53,974 bases of DNA from Pelagicoccus mobilis (lineage in GTDB: Bacteria; Verrucomicrobiota; Verrucomicrobiia; Opitutales; Opitutaceae): the NCBI RefSeq assembly GCF_016595505.1, contig NZ_JAENIL010000050.1:1-53974 (forward strand). The letters run 5' to 3'. Numbering within the stretch: the first letter of the stretch is position 1; the number at the start of each line of letters is the position of its first letter. Shown here one piece after another: positions 17,235 through 26,065 of this stretch. Made by a program: the position numbers and the translations under genes. The notes below the pieces were generated by a model, which searched no databases, was not told where the DNA came from, and was given only the letters and a program-made list of their open reading frames with translations.

Positions 17235-18494
17235 CTAGTCTTGTTTGCGGAAGGTGGTGACGTAGAGGCCGTCGCCGTTGTGGTCTTCGGGGTGGACGGT
17301 GATGCCTCGTCCGCGGTCTTGGAATCCGAACCGAGGGGAGAGCGGCTCGTGACGGAAGGCTTTTTCGGTTTCTAGGAAGCGTTCGGCTACGGCTTCGTTC
17401 TCGTGTCGGCTCAGGGAGCAGGTGCTGTAGACGAGCAGGCCGCCGTCGGCGACGAGCGTCGAGTAGCTCTTGAGGATGGAGAGTTGGGTTTTGGCGTGGT
17501 CGAAAATGTCTTCCTCGCGGGTCTGGCGCATGAGGTAGGGGTGGCGTCGCCAGGTGCCGGAGCCGCTGCAGGGGGCGTCGACGAGCACGCCGTCGTAGCT
17601 GCCTTTGGTGGGGCGTTGCTGGAGGACGGAGATGTTGCGTAGTCCGGAGCGTTTGGCGCGGGACTGGAGTTCGCGTAGGGCGGAGCTTCGCGGGTCGAAG
17701 GCGGTGACTTTTCCGTAGGGCTTGAGGAGGTTGGCGAGTTGCAGGGTCTTGCCTCCGGCTCCGGCGCAGGCGTCGAGCCATTTGCCTCGGGGCGGTTCTT
17801 TCAGGAGGTTGAGGAGGATCTGGGAGGAGATGTCTTGGATCTCGACTTCGCCTTCGAGGTAGCTGGGGTGATTGGCGAGCGGATAGTCGGCTGGGGCGTG
17901 CAGGCAGTCGGGGATGAGCGGGTGCTTCGCGATTTGCTCCGCTTGTTCGGGAGTGGCGGTGGCTTTGAGGCGGTCGACGAGGTCTTCTTTGGGATCTCTT
18001 TGGATGCGGAGCCAGAGTGGGGGGCGGGTGATGAGAGTGAGTAGTGTGGGGATGGATACTTTGCGGTTTGTGTGTTCTCCAAACCAAGGAGGGAGGAGCT
18101 CTTCGAGTTGATGGGCTTCGCGTTTGAGGATTTTGAAGCGTTGTTCGGAGATCGACTCGTGGGCGGTTTTGTCGGAGAGGGTTGGATACAGGCTTCTTAT
18201 CTCGGGGGTTGGGGCGGCGAGTTGGATGAGTGTATCCAGGAGGTTGTCTTGGTCTTTGAGCTTTTCTTCAAGCCAAGGGAGGTAACGGAGGAAGGTGTAG
18301 ATGAGCTCGCGGTAGAGGCGGCGGTCTTTGGAGCCGAATCTGCCTTGGGAGCGGAAGAGCTCGTGTAGTTCGCGGGTGAAGGCGGTGCCTGGCTTGAGCA
18401 GGGTACGGGATCGCTCGATCAGCGAGAAGGCGATGCGTCGCTGGTTGTGTAGCCGGGCGAGTCTGAGTTCTTTGTTTAGGAGCGGCTTGGACAA
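17235..18494 (-). CDS. rsmB: 16S rRNA m5C967-type methyltransferase
   Basis: 419 residues from a TTG at 18494. It has an N-terminal NusB-like helical domain (about 1-150) and a C-terminal NOL1/NOP2/Sun methyltransferase domain. The AdoMet site reads LDACAGAGGKTLQLA; the two catalytic cysteines are in DAPCSGSGTWRR (motif IV) and YSTCSLSRHENE (motif VI). RsmB makes m5C967 in 16S rRNA; given only these motifs the closely related RsmF or another Sun-family target is possible, but the NusB-like domain favours RsmB. It lies 70 bp after lptD on the same strand. Confidence 0.88.
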   Translation of the reverse strand: MSKPLLNKELRLARLHNQRRIAFSLIERSRTLLKPGTAFTRELHELFRSQGRFGSKDRRLYRELIYTFLRYLPWLEEKLKDQDNLLDTLIQLAAPTPEIRSLYPTLSDKTAHESISEQRFKILKREAHQLEELLPPWFGEHTNRKVSIPTLLTLITRPPLWLRIQRDPKEDLVDRLKATATPEQAEQIAKHPLIPDCLHAPADYPLANHPSYLEGEVEIQDISSQILLNLLKEPPRGKWLDACAGAGGKTLQLANLLKPYGKVTAFDPRSSALRELQSRAKRSGLRNISVLQQRPTKGSYDGVLVDAPCSGSGTWRRHPYLMRQTREEDIFDHAKTQLSILKSYSTLVADGGLLVYSTCSLSRHENEAVAERFLETEKAFRHEPLSPRFGFQDRGRGITVHPEDHNGDGLYVTTFRKQD

Positions 18495-18564
18495 TTGTGA
18501 TCGGGTTCTGCGGCAACGACGGAGCGTTGCCCTCCGGGGTTGGTGAGGATGGGGCGTTGCGTTC

Positions 18565-20862
18565 CTATTCGTCGAAGAGGTCGATACCGATGGATACGCC
18601 GAAGTCGGATTCGCGTCGATCGCCGTCGTAGATGCGGAGCTCGTATTGGAGTCCGAATTGCTCGAGGGCGCGTTGCATGATGCCGATACGCTGTTCGTAG
18701 AAGACGCCGGATTCGTCGTCGTAGCGGGTGGTGGCGTAGAGCTTGAGGTTTTCGGAGAACTGGTACTCGAGGTGGGCGAAGTATTGCTCGAGGCGGAGGT
18801 TGCGGTATTCGGGCCAGCTGCGGCCGTAGTTGGGCCAGGTTTGCCAGGAGTAGAAGGGGGACTGGAATTGGTAGAAGGAGTTGTTGAAGCTGGAGTCTCC
18901 GTCGAGGTAGTGGGAGCCGAAGGCGATTTTCCAGTAGCCTTCGTCTTTGATGGCGATGCTGGAGTTGAACTCTTGGAAGGAGAATCCGTCTTCGGGATCG
19001 AGCCGGGTGAAGGCGGTGAGCTCGAGCCATGGGGCTGGGGTGAGCTCGAAATCGAGGTTGAGGAGGGAGTAGTATTTTTCGGCGTATTCGGAGCCTTTGA
19101 GGTAGTAGTCGGTGGCGAGGTCGAATCGGGCGAGGTCTCGGGATCCGCCGTCTTTGTGGCGGGTTTGTATCCGGTTTCTCAATTCAAGGCGAAGTTTGTG
19201 GTCTTCGCGGATGTTGTCGGCGTCGCGTCGGTTTTCGAGATCGAGGGAGGGGAGGTAGTTGGCGAAGGCTCCTTGCTCGATGTAGAGGGAATCGACGCCG
19301 CGGGCGTTGATGGGGGTGTTGGGCTGGTAGAAGAGCTGGCGGCCATTGAGGGAGTCGTCGAATGTGAGCTCTGGGACGTAGCGGTAGGAGAGGCGTGGCT
19401 CGAAGATGTGGCGGATGCCGGAGATGTTCCAGGACTCGTTTTGGAAGTCGTAGGTGGCGTAGGCTTTGAGGTTGAGGTCGGCTCCTAGCTCGCCGTAGGC
19501 GCGGTTGCCGCTGAAGGTTTGCTGGTCTGGAGAGGGGGCGGGGTTGCCGCCGAAGGAGTATTGAATGTAGGATTCGGCGTCGTCGTAGCGGAGGCCGCGG
19601 GCTCCGGCTTTGAGGCGGAGGTTGATGCCGTCGGAGAGGGATTTGTTCCACTCGATTCCGTAGTGGGCGTCGAGCTTGTTGCTGGAGACGCTTTGGTTGG
19701 AAACCGTGTTTTGCTGGAGTCGGGCGGCGGAGAAGAATCCGCTATGGCTGAAGCCGTGGCCGAGCTCGGTGGGGAAGTAGGTGAAGCGGAGCTCGGGGAG
19801 GCGTTCGACGTAGGTTTGGAACTCTCCGAGGGCGGCTCGAGTGAAGAAGGATAGTTGCCAGTTGTCGGCGTTGTAGTTGGCTTCCAGATACGAGTCTGGA
19901 TCTTGCATGCGGTCGAAGGATTCTTCGTAGAAGTCGCGGGTGACCTCTGAGTCGGACCAGTAGCGGGCGTAGGCGTTGATGTTGGCTCGGTTGTCGGTCC
20001 ACATCTGGCGGTGCTTCCACTCGGCGAAGTAGCGGTCCGAGTCGATGAGCTCGCCGTCGACGCCGCGTCCGGGTTCGCCGTCGTCGTCGATGTAGCCGGA
20101 GATGAAGGCGCCTCTGACGGTGTAGTTCTCTTCGTCGAAGCTGTAGCGGGCGGCGGGACCTACGAGGAACCCGCGTTCGGTGGTGAGGGCGACGTTTCCG
20201 CCGAGGCGGATGTGCTCGTTGACGGGGGCGAGGGCTTCGGCTCCGATGAGGGCTCCGATGTGTCCGCTGTAGTCGATGGTGGGTTTGAAGAGGTTGGTTT
20301 CGGCGTCGAGCGGCTGGGTGATGTTGGGGATGAGGAGGAATGGGACGGCGCCGACTTTGAAGAAGAGGCGTTTGCCGCGGACTTCGTTTTGGTCGATGAG
20401 GGCGAGTTCGCCGGCCTTGGCGACGAAGAGGAAGGTGCCGGGCTCGCCGGGGTGGAAGTTGACGCCTTCGAAGCGGAAGTTGTCGGGGTTGCCTTCGAGG
20501 AGGTTGCCTTCGACGTAGTAGAGCCCGTTGCCGGCCCTGAAATTTTCGGCGCGGGCGAATTGGTCGCTGGGGCGGTAGGTCAGGTTGTCGGCGGTGAGGC
20601 GCAGGTCGTAGCGGGAGAAGACGACTTTGCCGGTGGCGGTGGCGTTTCCGGACTCTTGGTTGAATCGTATGGTCTCGGCCGAAAGAAGCCAGTCGCCGTA
20701 GGTGATTTGGGCTCCATCGGTTGCCACGAGTTCCCCGGTGTTCTGGTCGTAGGTGACGGGACCGCTCGGGATGAGCTCGATGTCTTGGGCCTGCAGCGTG
20801 GCGAGGCCGAGAGACAGGGCGAGAAGGAGAGGGAAAGTGAGTTTGCGGATAAGCTCGATCAT
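18565..20862 (-). CDS. lptD: LptD-like LPS transport outer-membrane protein
   Basis: 765 residues, with a signal peptide (1-25, cleavage after LQAQ), an OstA-like jellyroll (about 27-140; repeated strands such as GNATATGKVVFSRYDLRLTA) and a long beta-barrel region rich in alternating aromatic residues that ends ...GVSIGIDLFDE. LptD with LptE inserts LPS into the outer leaflet. The protein contains no cysteine at all, whereas E. coli LptD depends on two inter-domain disulfides. The barrel is shorter in conserved motifs than in Proteobacteria, so the assignment rests on domain order. It heads a run of minus-strand genes (rsmB, ruvB, repeat pair). Confidence 0.85.
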   Translation of the reverse strand: MIELIRKLTFPLLLALSLGLATLQAQDIELIPSGPVTYDQNTGELVATDGAQITYGDWLLSAETIRFNQESGNATATGKVVFSRYDLRLTADNLTYRPSDQFARAENFRAGNGLYYVEGNLLEGNPDNFRFEGVNFHPGEPGTFLFVAKAGELALIDQNEVRGKRLFFKVGAVPFLLIPNITQPLDAETNLFKPTIDYSGHIGALIGAEALAPVNEHIRLGGNVALTTERGFLVGPAARYSFDEENYTVRGAFISGYIDDDGEPGRGVDGELIDSDRYFAEWKHRQMWTDNRANINAYARYWSDSEVTRDFYEESFDRMQDPDSYLEANYNADNWQLSFFTRAALGEFQTYVERLPELRFTYFPTELGHGFSHSGFFSAARLQQNTVSNQSVSSNKLDAHYGIEWNKSLSDGINLRLKAGARGLRYDDAESYIQYSFGGNPAPSPDQQTFSGNRAYGELGADLNLKAYATYDFQNESWNISGIRHIFEPRLSYRYVPELTFDDSLNGRQLFYQPNTPINARGVDSLYIEQGAFANYLPSLDLENRRDADNIREDHKLRLELRNRIQTRHKDGGSRDLARFDLATDYYLKGSEYAEKYYSLLNLDFELTPAPWLELTAFTRLDPEDGFSFQEFNSSIAIKDEGYWKIAFGSHYLDGDSSFNNSFYQFQSPFYSWQTWPNYGRSWPEYRNLRLEQYFAHLEYQFSENLKLYATTRYDDESGVFYEQRIGIMQRALEQFGLQYELRIYDGDRRESDFGVSIGIDLFDE

Positions 20863-20884
20863 CAGGTCAGGATTGAGAGCTGTC

Positions 20885-20914
20885 TAATAAGGGAGGCGGA
20901 GAGCGGGCTGGCAA
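20885..20914 (-). promoter_or_regulatory. Possible lptD promoter
   Basis: On the minus strand TTGCCA (20909-20914), an 18-bp spacer and TTATTA (20885-20890) lie 23 bp upstream of the lptD start. The -35-like element resembles the TTGCCC seen before several other minus-strand genes here. Assigned by eye only. Confidence 0.3.
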
Positions 20915-21024
20915 GGATCAAGAGGGGCTTCGAGAGTTCGCTTAAGGGGGCTGCCGGAGGGCGCTGGCTGGCGAGGGGAAATATTGTGAAAAAGTTGGCA
21001 GGGAGTTTGCTCATTATCATGGGT

Positions 21025-21052
21025 TTGTAACTTGTTTAGCCTTGTGTATCCT
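21025..21052 (+). promoter_or_regulatory. Possible glgB promoter
   Basis: TTGTAA (21025-21030), a 16-bp spacer and TATCCT (21047-21052). Transcription would begin about at the ATG at 21061, so either the mRNA is nearly leaderless or translation starts at the internal ATG at 21109. Confidence 0.35.
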
Positions 21053-21060
21053 ATCCAAGG

Positions 21061-23319
21061 ATGGCATCGGGTTCGACAGTCATTAGCCAACTCAATTCGG
21101 ACATTTTTATGTACACTTCGAAGCAAGATTTAAAACGGTTCATCGACGCGACGGCGGGCACGCCGCACGATATTCTGGGGATGCACCCCTTCACGAAGGG
21201 GAAGAAGCGGGGGATATTGGTCCGCGCTTTCCTAAGTGGCGTGGAGAAGTGCGAGGTGGTGGACGCCGGCTCTGAGGACGGCCCTCGCTATCCGATGGAG
21301 AAAGTCGACGAGCATGGCTTTTTCGAAGTCCTGATCGAGGACCGCGACCAGGTGTTTGCCTACCGTTTGCGGTCGGAGCAGCGAAACAAGGAGATTCGCC
21401 AGTTTTACGATCCGTACTCGTTTTTGCCGACGATCAGCGATTCGGATTTGTACTTGTTCAACCAGGGGAACGAGCACCGCATCTATGAGAAGCTCGGGGC
21501 TCACCCGAAGGTGGTGAATGGAGTGCCGGGAGTTTCGTTCGCGGTATGGGCGCCAAATGCGTCACGGGTTTCCCTAGTGGGGAGCTTTAACGATTGGGAT
21601 GGTCGCTACCATCCGATGCGCTCTTTGGGCGCGAGCGGCGTTTGGGAACTTTTTGTGCCTGGGATGGAACCGGGCGAGATGTACAAGTTTGAGCTTCGAG
21701 CGAAGAATGGTGACATTTTCTTAAAGACGGATCCGTATGGCTGCTATTTCGAAGCGCCGCCGAACAATGCGTCGATCGTTTATGATCATTCTGAGTACGG
21801 CTGGAGTGACCAGGCTTGGATGGCGAAGCGCGTGAACCATCAGGCGATCGATCAGCCAATGAGTGTTTACGAGGTGCATCTCGGCTCTTGGAAACGTCGC
21901 TGGGATGAAGACCAACGTCCGTTGACCTACGCGGAGCTAGCGGTGGAGCTTGCCGATTACGTGACCGAGCATGGGTTTACGCATATCGAGCTGATGCCGG
22001 TGGCGGAGCACCCGTTTGATGGCTCCTGGGGGTATCAAGTGACTGGATACTACGCGCCAACGCATCGATTTGGCACGCCCGATGATTTCAAGGCTTTCGT
22101 CGACTATATGCACCAACGCGATATCGGCGTGATCTTGGACTGGGTGCCGGCTCACTTTCCGCGTGATATCTTCGCTTTGCCCGGGTTTGACGGAACGTGT
22201 TTGTACGAGCACGAAGACCCTCGCCTTGGGGCTCACATGGACTGGGGCACTTTGATTTTCAATTTTGGTCGTCACGAGGTGAAGAGTTTCTTGGTGGCGA
22301 ATGCTCTGAGCTGGCTTGACCGCTACCACATCGATGGTCTGCGCGTGGATGCGGTGGCTTCCATGCTTTACCTCGATTATTCTCGCGAAGAGGGGCAGTG
22401 GATTCCGAATCAGTATGGCGGTAACGAGAATTTGGAAGCGATCGCGTTTTTGCGCGAAGCGAACGATCTCGTGCACAAGTACTATCCTGGCACGCTGATG
22501 ATCGCGGAGGAGTCGACTTCGTTTGGAGGCGTGACCAAACCACCTTCTGAGGGTGGCCTTGGCTTCGACTTGAAGTGGAACATGGGCTGGATGCACGATA
22601 ACATGTCCTATTTCGAAAAGGATCCGATCTACCGTAAGCATCATCAGAACAACCTGACGTTTGGCATGCTCTACCAGTATGCCGAGAATTTTGTGACTGT
22701 ATTCTCTCACGATGAAGTGACGCACGGAAAGGGTTCGATGCTGATGAAGATGGGAGCGGGTTCCATCACGGATAAGTCTCAGACGTTGCGTTCGCTTTAT
22801 GGCCACATGTGGGCGTATCCGGGCAAGAAGTTGCTCTTCATGGGCAGCGAGTTCGGCCAGTCCGAAGAGTGGAATTACGACAAGTCTCTGCAGTGGCATC
22901 TCAACGAGTTTAAGGACCACAATGGCATCTCGTCCTTGATTAAGGATTTGAATCGGATCTATCGCACGGAGGCTGCGTTGGCTTATACGGATTTCGAACC
23001 GGAGTCGTTCCGCTGGATCGCTTGCTGGGATGCTGAATCAAGCATCATCAGCTATGTGCGGACTTCGCCTGATGGCCGTAGCAAGATCTTGGTGATCGGT
23101 CACTTCACGCCGGTGACGCTTGAGAACTACCGTATCGGTCTGCCTTCTGCAGGGCATTGGCGTGAGATTTTGAATACGGATTCCGAGTATTACGGCGGAA
23201 GCAATGCCGGAAACGTGAATGGCGTGAATTCCGAGCCGATCGAGTACGATAACTTCCCTCAGTCAGGCGAGTTTACGCTGCCTCCGCTTTCCACGCTGTA
23301 CTTCAAGTGGGAAGGGTAA
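21061..23319 (+). CDS. glgB: 1,4-alpha-glucan branching enzyme
   Basis: 752 residues from the ATG at 21061; the ATG at 21109 (MYTSKQDLKRF) is an alternative supported by the promoter position. GlgB cuts alpha-1,4 chains and re-joins them as alpha-1,6 branches in glycogen. An N-terminal extra domain is followed by a CBM48 (VSFAVWAPNASRVSLVGSFNDW) and the GH13 barrel. The catalytic residues are the Asp of GLRVDAVASM, the Glu of IAEEST and the Asp of FSHDEVTHGK. The all-beta C-terminal domain ends TLPPLSTLYFKW. The next gene, gntK, begins inside its last codons. Confidence 0.96.
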   Translation: MASGSTVISQLNSDIFMYTSKQDLKRFIDATAGTPHDILGMHPFTKGKKRGILVRAFLSGVEKCEVVDAGSEDGPRYPMEKVDEHGFFEVLIEDRDQVFAYRLRSEQRNKEIRQFYDPYSFLPTISDSDLYLFNQGNEHRIYEKLGAHPKVVNGVPGVSFAVWAPNASRVSLVGSFNDWDGRYHPMRSLGASGVWELFVPGMEPGEMYKFELRAKNGDIFLKTDPYGCYFEAPPNNASIVYDHSEYGWSDQAWMAKRVNHQAIDQPMSVYEVHLGSWKRRWDEDQRPLTYAELAVELADYVTEHGFTHIELMPVAEHPFDGSWGYQVTGYYAPTHRFGTPDDFKAFVDYMHQRDIGVILDWVPAHFPRDIFALPGFDGTCLYEHEDPRLGAHMDWGTLIFNFGRHEVKSFLVANALSWLDRYHIDGLRVDAVASMLYLDYSREEGQWIPNQYGGNENLEAIAFLREANDLVHKYYPGTLMIAEESTSFGGVTKPPSEGGLGFDLKWNMGWMHDNMSYFEKDPIYRKHHQNNLTFGMLYQYAENFVTVFSHDEVTHGKGSMLMKMGAGSITDKSQTLRSLYGHMWAYPGKKLLFMGSEFGQSEEWNYDKSLQWHLNEFKDHNGISSLIKDLNRIYRTEAALAYTDFEPESFRWIACWDAESSIISYVRTSPDGRSKILVIGHFTPVTLENYRIGLPSAGHWREILNTDSEYYGGSNAGNVNGVNSEPIEYDNFPQSGEFTLPPLSTLYFKWEG

Positions 23320-23822
23320 TCGAAGAAAAGGCTGAGGTGCCGGTCGCCTATTTTGTGATGGGGATCTGCGGTAGTGGGAAGTCCACTATCGCGATTCGAA
23401 TCGCGGAGGCGAAGGGTATCGAGATATTGGATGCGGATGATTTTCATCCGCAAAGTAATGTCGATAAGATGAGCTCGGGAATCCCGCTTACCGATGAGGA
23501 TCGGGCGGGATGGCTGCAGACGCTAAACGGTGTTTTGTCCGAGCGTTTGGCCAAAGGCGAGTCCGTGGTCCTTGCTTGCAGCGCTCTGAAGCAACGCTAT
23601 CGGGATGCGCTTGGAGAGGGATTGTCGCGTGTGAGCTGGCTCTATCTCAAGGGGGATCGAGAGACGATTCTCGAACGGGTGGGCAATCGGCAGGATCATT
23701 TTATGCCGACGACCTTGGTTGATTCGCAGCTCGAGGCCTTGGAGGAACCGACCGACGCGGTGGTAGTGGATATTCGGCTACCGATTGATGAGATTGTCAG
23801 TACTGCTCTAGAGCAATTGTAG
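23307..23822 (+). CDS. gntK: Gluconokinase
   Basis: 171 residues if it starts at the GTG at 23307, overlapping the end of glgB by 13 bp; a GTG at 23337 (161 residues) is also possible. It phosphorylates gluconate to 6-phosphogluconate. The P-loop is FVMGICGSGKSTIA; ADDFHPQSNVDKM, GIPLTDEDRAGWL, VVLACSALKQRYRD and the lid segment RQDHFMPTTLVDSQLEALE are the standard GntK blocks. The overlap suggests translational coupling with glgB. Together with glk and pgi it fits hexose handling around glycogen. Confidence 0.92.
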   Translation: MGRVIEEKAEVPVAYFVMGICGSGKSTIAIRIAEAKGIEILDADDFHPQSNVDKMSSGIPLTDEDRAGWLQTLNGVLSERLAKGESVVLACSALKQRYRDALGEGLSRVSWLYLKGDRETILERVGNRQDHFMPTTLVDSQLEALEEPTDAVVVDIRLPIDEIVSTALEQL

Positions 23823-23879
23823 CAGGGCGCTGTGCTTTCCTCGCTTGCCTGCAAGGCGACTTCTTAGCAGATATCTAGA

Positions 23880-24413
23880 ATGGGTAAGTTTCTCGTCCGC
23901 ATTTTAACCTTCATCTCGCTAATGTTCGTCCTTGGCCTCGTGGTGGGCTATTTCTTGCCAAAGGATTTCACTGTGACGCGGGAAGTGGCAGTGGAGGCAT
24001 CACCTGAAACCTTGTACGCGCTGATTGGAGATCTTGAGCGGTGGCCAGAGTGGGGACCGTGGAAAGATGCTGATCCTTCGGTTGAGGTTACTCTTGGCGA
24101 TAAGACCACCGGTGTCGGAGCTTCTCAAAGCTGGACCGATAAGGACGGAAATGGACGGTTGGTGTTTACCGAAGCTGATCCAAAACGTGGAGTCTGGTTT
24201 GATCTATTGTTTAACGATGATGTGTTCGTGAACACTTCCTCGATCACCTTTGCTGAGTCAGGGGAAACGATGGTCGTAACCTGGGAGATGAATGGGAGCG
24301 TGCCCTCTGCTATTCTCGGAGGTTACTTCGCCTTTTTGATGCCGGATATGATTGGACCTCTCTTCGAGGACGGACTGGCGAAACTGAAAGAGCGGGCGGA
24401 ACAGGAGGTCTAG
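23880..24413 (+). CDS. Membrane-anchored SRPBCC-fold protein
   Basis: 177 residues. One N-terminal transmembrane segment (about 8-27) is followed by a START/SRPBCC-like domain: FTVTREVAVEASPETLYALIGDLERWPEWGPW is split over residues 30-63 and is the usual first strand and helix of polyketide cyclase/dehydrase-type proteins. The C-terminal helix (about 155-176) closes the cavity. The family binds hydrophobic ligands; no ligand is known here. Tail-to-tail with the DUF1294 gene, the two stop codons overlapping by 4 bp. Confidence 0.75.
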   Translation: MGKFLVRILTFISLMFVLGLVVGYFLPKDFTVTREVAVEASPETLYALIGDLERWPEWGPWKDADPSVEVTLGDKTTGVGASQSWTDKDGNGRLVFTEADPKRGVWFDLLFNDDVFVNTSSITFAESGETMVVTWEMNGSVPSAILGGYFAFLMPDMIGPLFEDGLAKLKERAEQEV

Positions 24414-24682
24414 GCGTAGGCGAGCCAGTAGGTGACGCCGGCTTGGGCGGCGAGCAAGGCTGGCACGCCGTAGCGAAATTTGGATTTGGAGGTCTTGTGA
24501 TTAAAGAGAACCATTCCGATTAGGGCGCCGGGGGCGGCGGCGAGAGCGGCTGAGACAAGCAGGGCTTTTTCGGAGACGCGTTGCCGTTTGGTTTTGGAAA
24601 GGGCCTTGTCGACTCCGAAGAGGAGAAGGCTGACGCAATTGAGTGCGGCGAGGGCGATGGCGAATTGATCGGGGGTTGGCAT
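24410..24682 (-). CDS. DUF1294-family membrane protein
   Basis: 90 residues from the ATG at 24682. The frame is open further upstream, but the family begins here. Three or so hydrophobic segments surround the diagnostic core: NCVSLLLFGVDKALSKTK, RVSEKALL, APGALIGMVLFNHKTSK and FRYGVP. DUF1294 proteins are small integral membrane proteins, sometimes fused to a cold-shock domain, with no established function. No cold-shock domain is present. A GTGGGCAAG element (complement of CTTGCCCAC) lies 21 bp upstream. Confidence 0.85.
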   Translation of the reverse strand: MPTPDQFAIALAALNCVSLLLFGVDKALSKTKRQRVSEKALLVSAALAAAPGALIGMVLFNHKTSKSKFRYGVPALLAAQAGVTYWLAYA

Positions 24683-24702
24683 TTGCGAGGTTAAGGTTGG
24701 GC

Positions 24703-24711
24703 GTGGGCAAG
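24703..24711 (-). promoter_or_regulatory. CTTGCCCAC upstream element (site 1)
   Basis: Minus-strand CTTGCCCAC followed by GCCCAACCTTA, 21 bp from the DUF1294 start. The same element with nearly the same flank occurs upstream of three other minus-strand genes (sites at 29791, 42514 and 48788). Confidence 0.3.
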
Positions 24712-24798
24712 AGTGGGGATTGCCGCGTTGAATTGGAAGAGGCATTTTGTGTTGGAAACGGGGAACGGAATGCTCTTTGTTGCGCGTTTTTCCGACAT

Positions 24799-25896
24799 AT
24801 GGCTATGCAAGCGAATCAAACGAAAGCGATCTGGCACAGTGAATCCTGGAATGGCGAGCCCGTCGTCCTGGCGGGAGACATCGGTGGAACGAACTCGAAT
24901 CTAGCCTTGGTAAAGGTTGCGGATGGCTCGTTTGATTTGTTGGTGGAGACGGCGACTCCGAGCAATGAGATCGATTCGATCATGCCGGCGATTCACAATC
25001 TGCTCGAAGCGGCGACAGCGAAGTTTCCGGAAATCAAGGTGGCGGTGGCAGGGATCAGCGGCGCCGGACCGATCTCGAACAACCACTGCGATCTGTCGAA
25101 TCTGGAGTGGAATCTGGATGGGACGGAGATCGAGATGGCGTTTGGTTTCCCGACTCGGATCATCAACGATTTTGAGGCGATAAGCTACGGCGTGCCGTTG
25201 CTTGATCTGGATAATCCTGAGGAGGTGACTCATTTGCCTCATACGGATGGCCATGATCCGGAGCCGATCGGTCCAGTGAGTTTGATCGTGGGAGCGGGAA
25301 CGGGGCTTGGCGTGGGTATGCTGATCAAGGAGGGGGACCGTTATCGGGCGCTTCCGTCGGAAGGGGGGCACGCCTGTTTCGCGGCCTTTGACCTGGAGAC
25401 GGAGGAGTTGCGGGCTCATGCTCAGGGGTCGGCGAACACGATCGTGGAGATCGAGGACCTGTTGTCCGGTCGCGGCCTGAATACGATTCTCGACTATTTC
25501 ATCCTGATGAGGGGGATGAAGATAGATGAGACCTTGCAACGGATATTGGACACGGATGCTTTGCAGCGTCCGGCCATGATTTCCCGTCATGCCGAGAACC
25601 ACCCTGTTTGCCGCGACGTGATCCGTTTGTTCGTGAAGGTGTACGGACGTGTGGCAGCCGATTTCTCGGCTACGGTTTTGCCGCGTCGCGGCCTGTTTCT
25701 CGCTGGCGGTATCGTGGGCAAGAACGAGCGCTATTTCCTCGAAGGCAGCCAGTTCATCTACTTTTTCGAGCAGAATGCGCGGGAGCAGGTGAAGAAGGTG
25801 TTGCGCAAGATTCCGGTCTATATCGTGAAGGACTACTCGATCTCTCTGGTTGGGGCGGCCCATGCGGCTTGGTTGCTCAGAGAAGAGCTTGTTTAA
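24799..25896 (+). CDS. glk: Glucokinase
   Basis: 365 residues from the ATG at 24799 (24805 is also possible). The frame is open upstream to 24643 but that stretch reads as the antisense of DUF1294. Glk phosphorylates glucose with ATP. It is a bacterial-type glucokinase: VLAGDIGGTNSNLALV (phosphate 1), AVAGISGAGPISNNHC, NDFEAISYGVP (sugar binding), VGAGTGLGVGML (phosphate 2) and SEGGHACFAAFD. The C-terminus FLAGGIVGKN and DYSISLVGAAHAA fits. It stands alone between two small unrelated genes. Slightly longer than the E. coli enzyme (321) because of an N-terminal extension of about 25 residues. Confidence 0.92.
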   Translation: MAMQANQTKAIWHSESWNGEPVVLAGDIGGTNSNLALVKVADGSFDLLVETATPSNEIDSIMPAIHNLLEAATAKFPEIKVAVAGISGAGPISNNHCDLSNLEWNLDGTEIEMAFGFPTRIINDFEAISYGVPLLDLDNPEEVTHLPHTDGHDPEPIGPVSLIVGAGTGLGVGMLIKEGDRYRALPSEGGHACFAAFDLETEELRAHAQGSANTIVEIEDLLSGRGLNTILDYFILMRGMKIDETLQRILDTDALQRPAMISRHAENHPVCRDVIRLFVKVYGRVAADFSATVLPRRGLFLAGGIVGKNERYFLEGSQFIYFFEQNAREQVKKVLRKIPVYIVKDYSISLVGAAHAAWLLREELV

Positions 25897-25913
25897 GCGA
25901 ATTTGCCATGATT

Positions 25914-25947
25914 AGGCCGGAGATCCTAGGGTTGGGAGTTCCGGCCT
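25914..25947 (+). terminator. Hairpin after glk, possible terminator
   Basis: AGGCCGGA (25914-25921) and TCCGGCCT (25940-25947) form a perfect 8-bp stem 18 bp after the glk stop. There is no T-run; it could act with Rho or as an mRNA-stabilising end. Confidence 0.4.
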
Positions 25948-26065
25948 CTCATGGATTCCCCGATTCCGTGTAAAGGGATCAGGGGCTGATTGACTCCGAA
26001 CGAGGGTGGCTTCACATCTTTTTTACGAGTTTGTTTCCGAGCTCGTGAAACTGACCACTTTCGAG

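Noticed and set aside
16261-18087. A 608-codon minus-strand frame across ruvB and rsmB
   Set aside because: Arg/Pro/His-rich shadow in another frame of two clear genes on the same strand.
20011-21030. A 339-codon plus-strand frame over lptD
   Set aside because: Val/Glu/Gly-rich shadow antisense to lptD, which has a signal peptide and clear domains.
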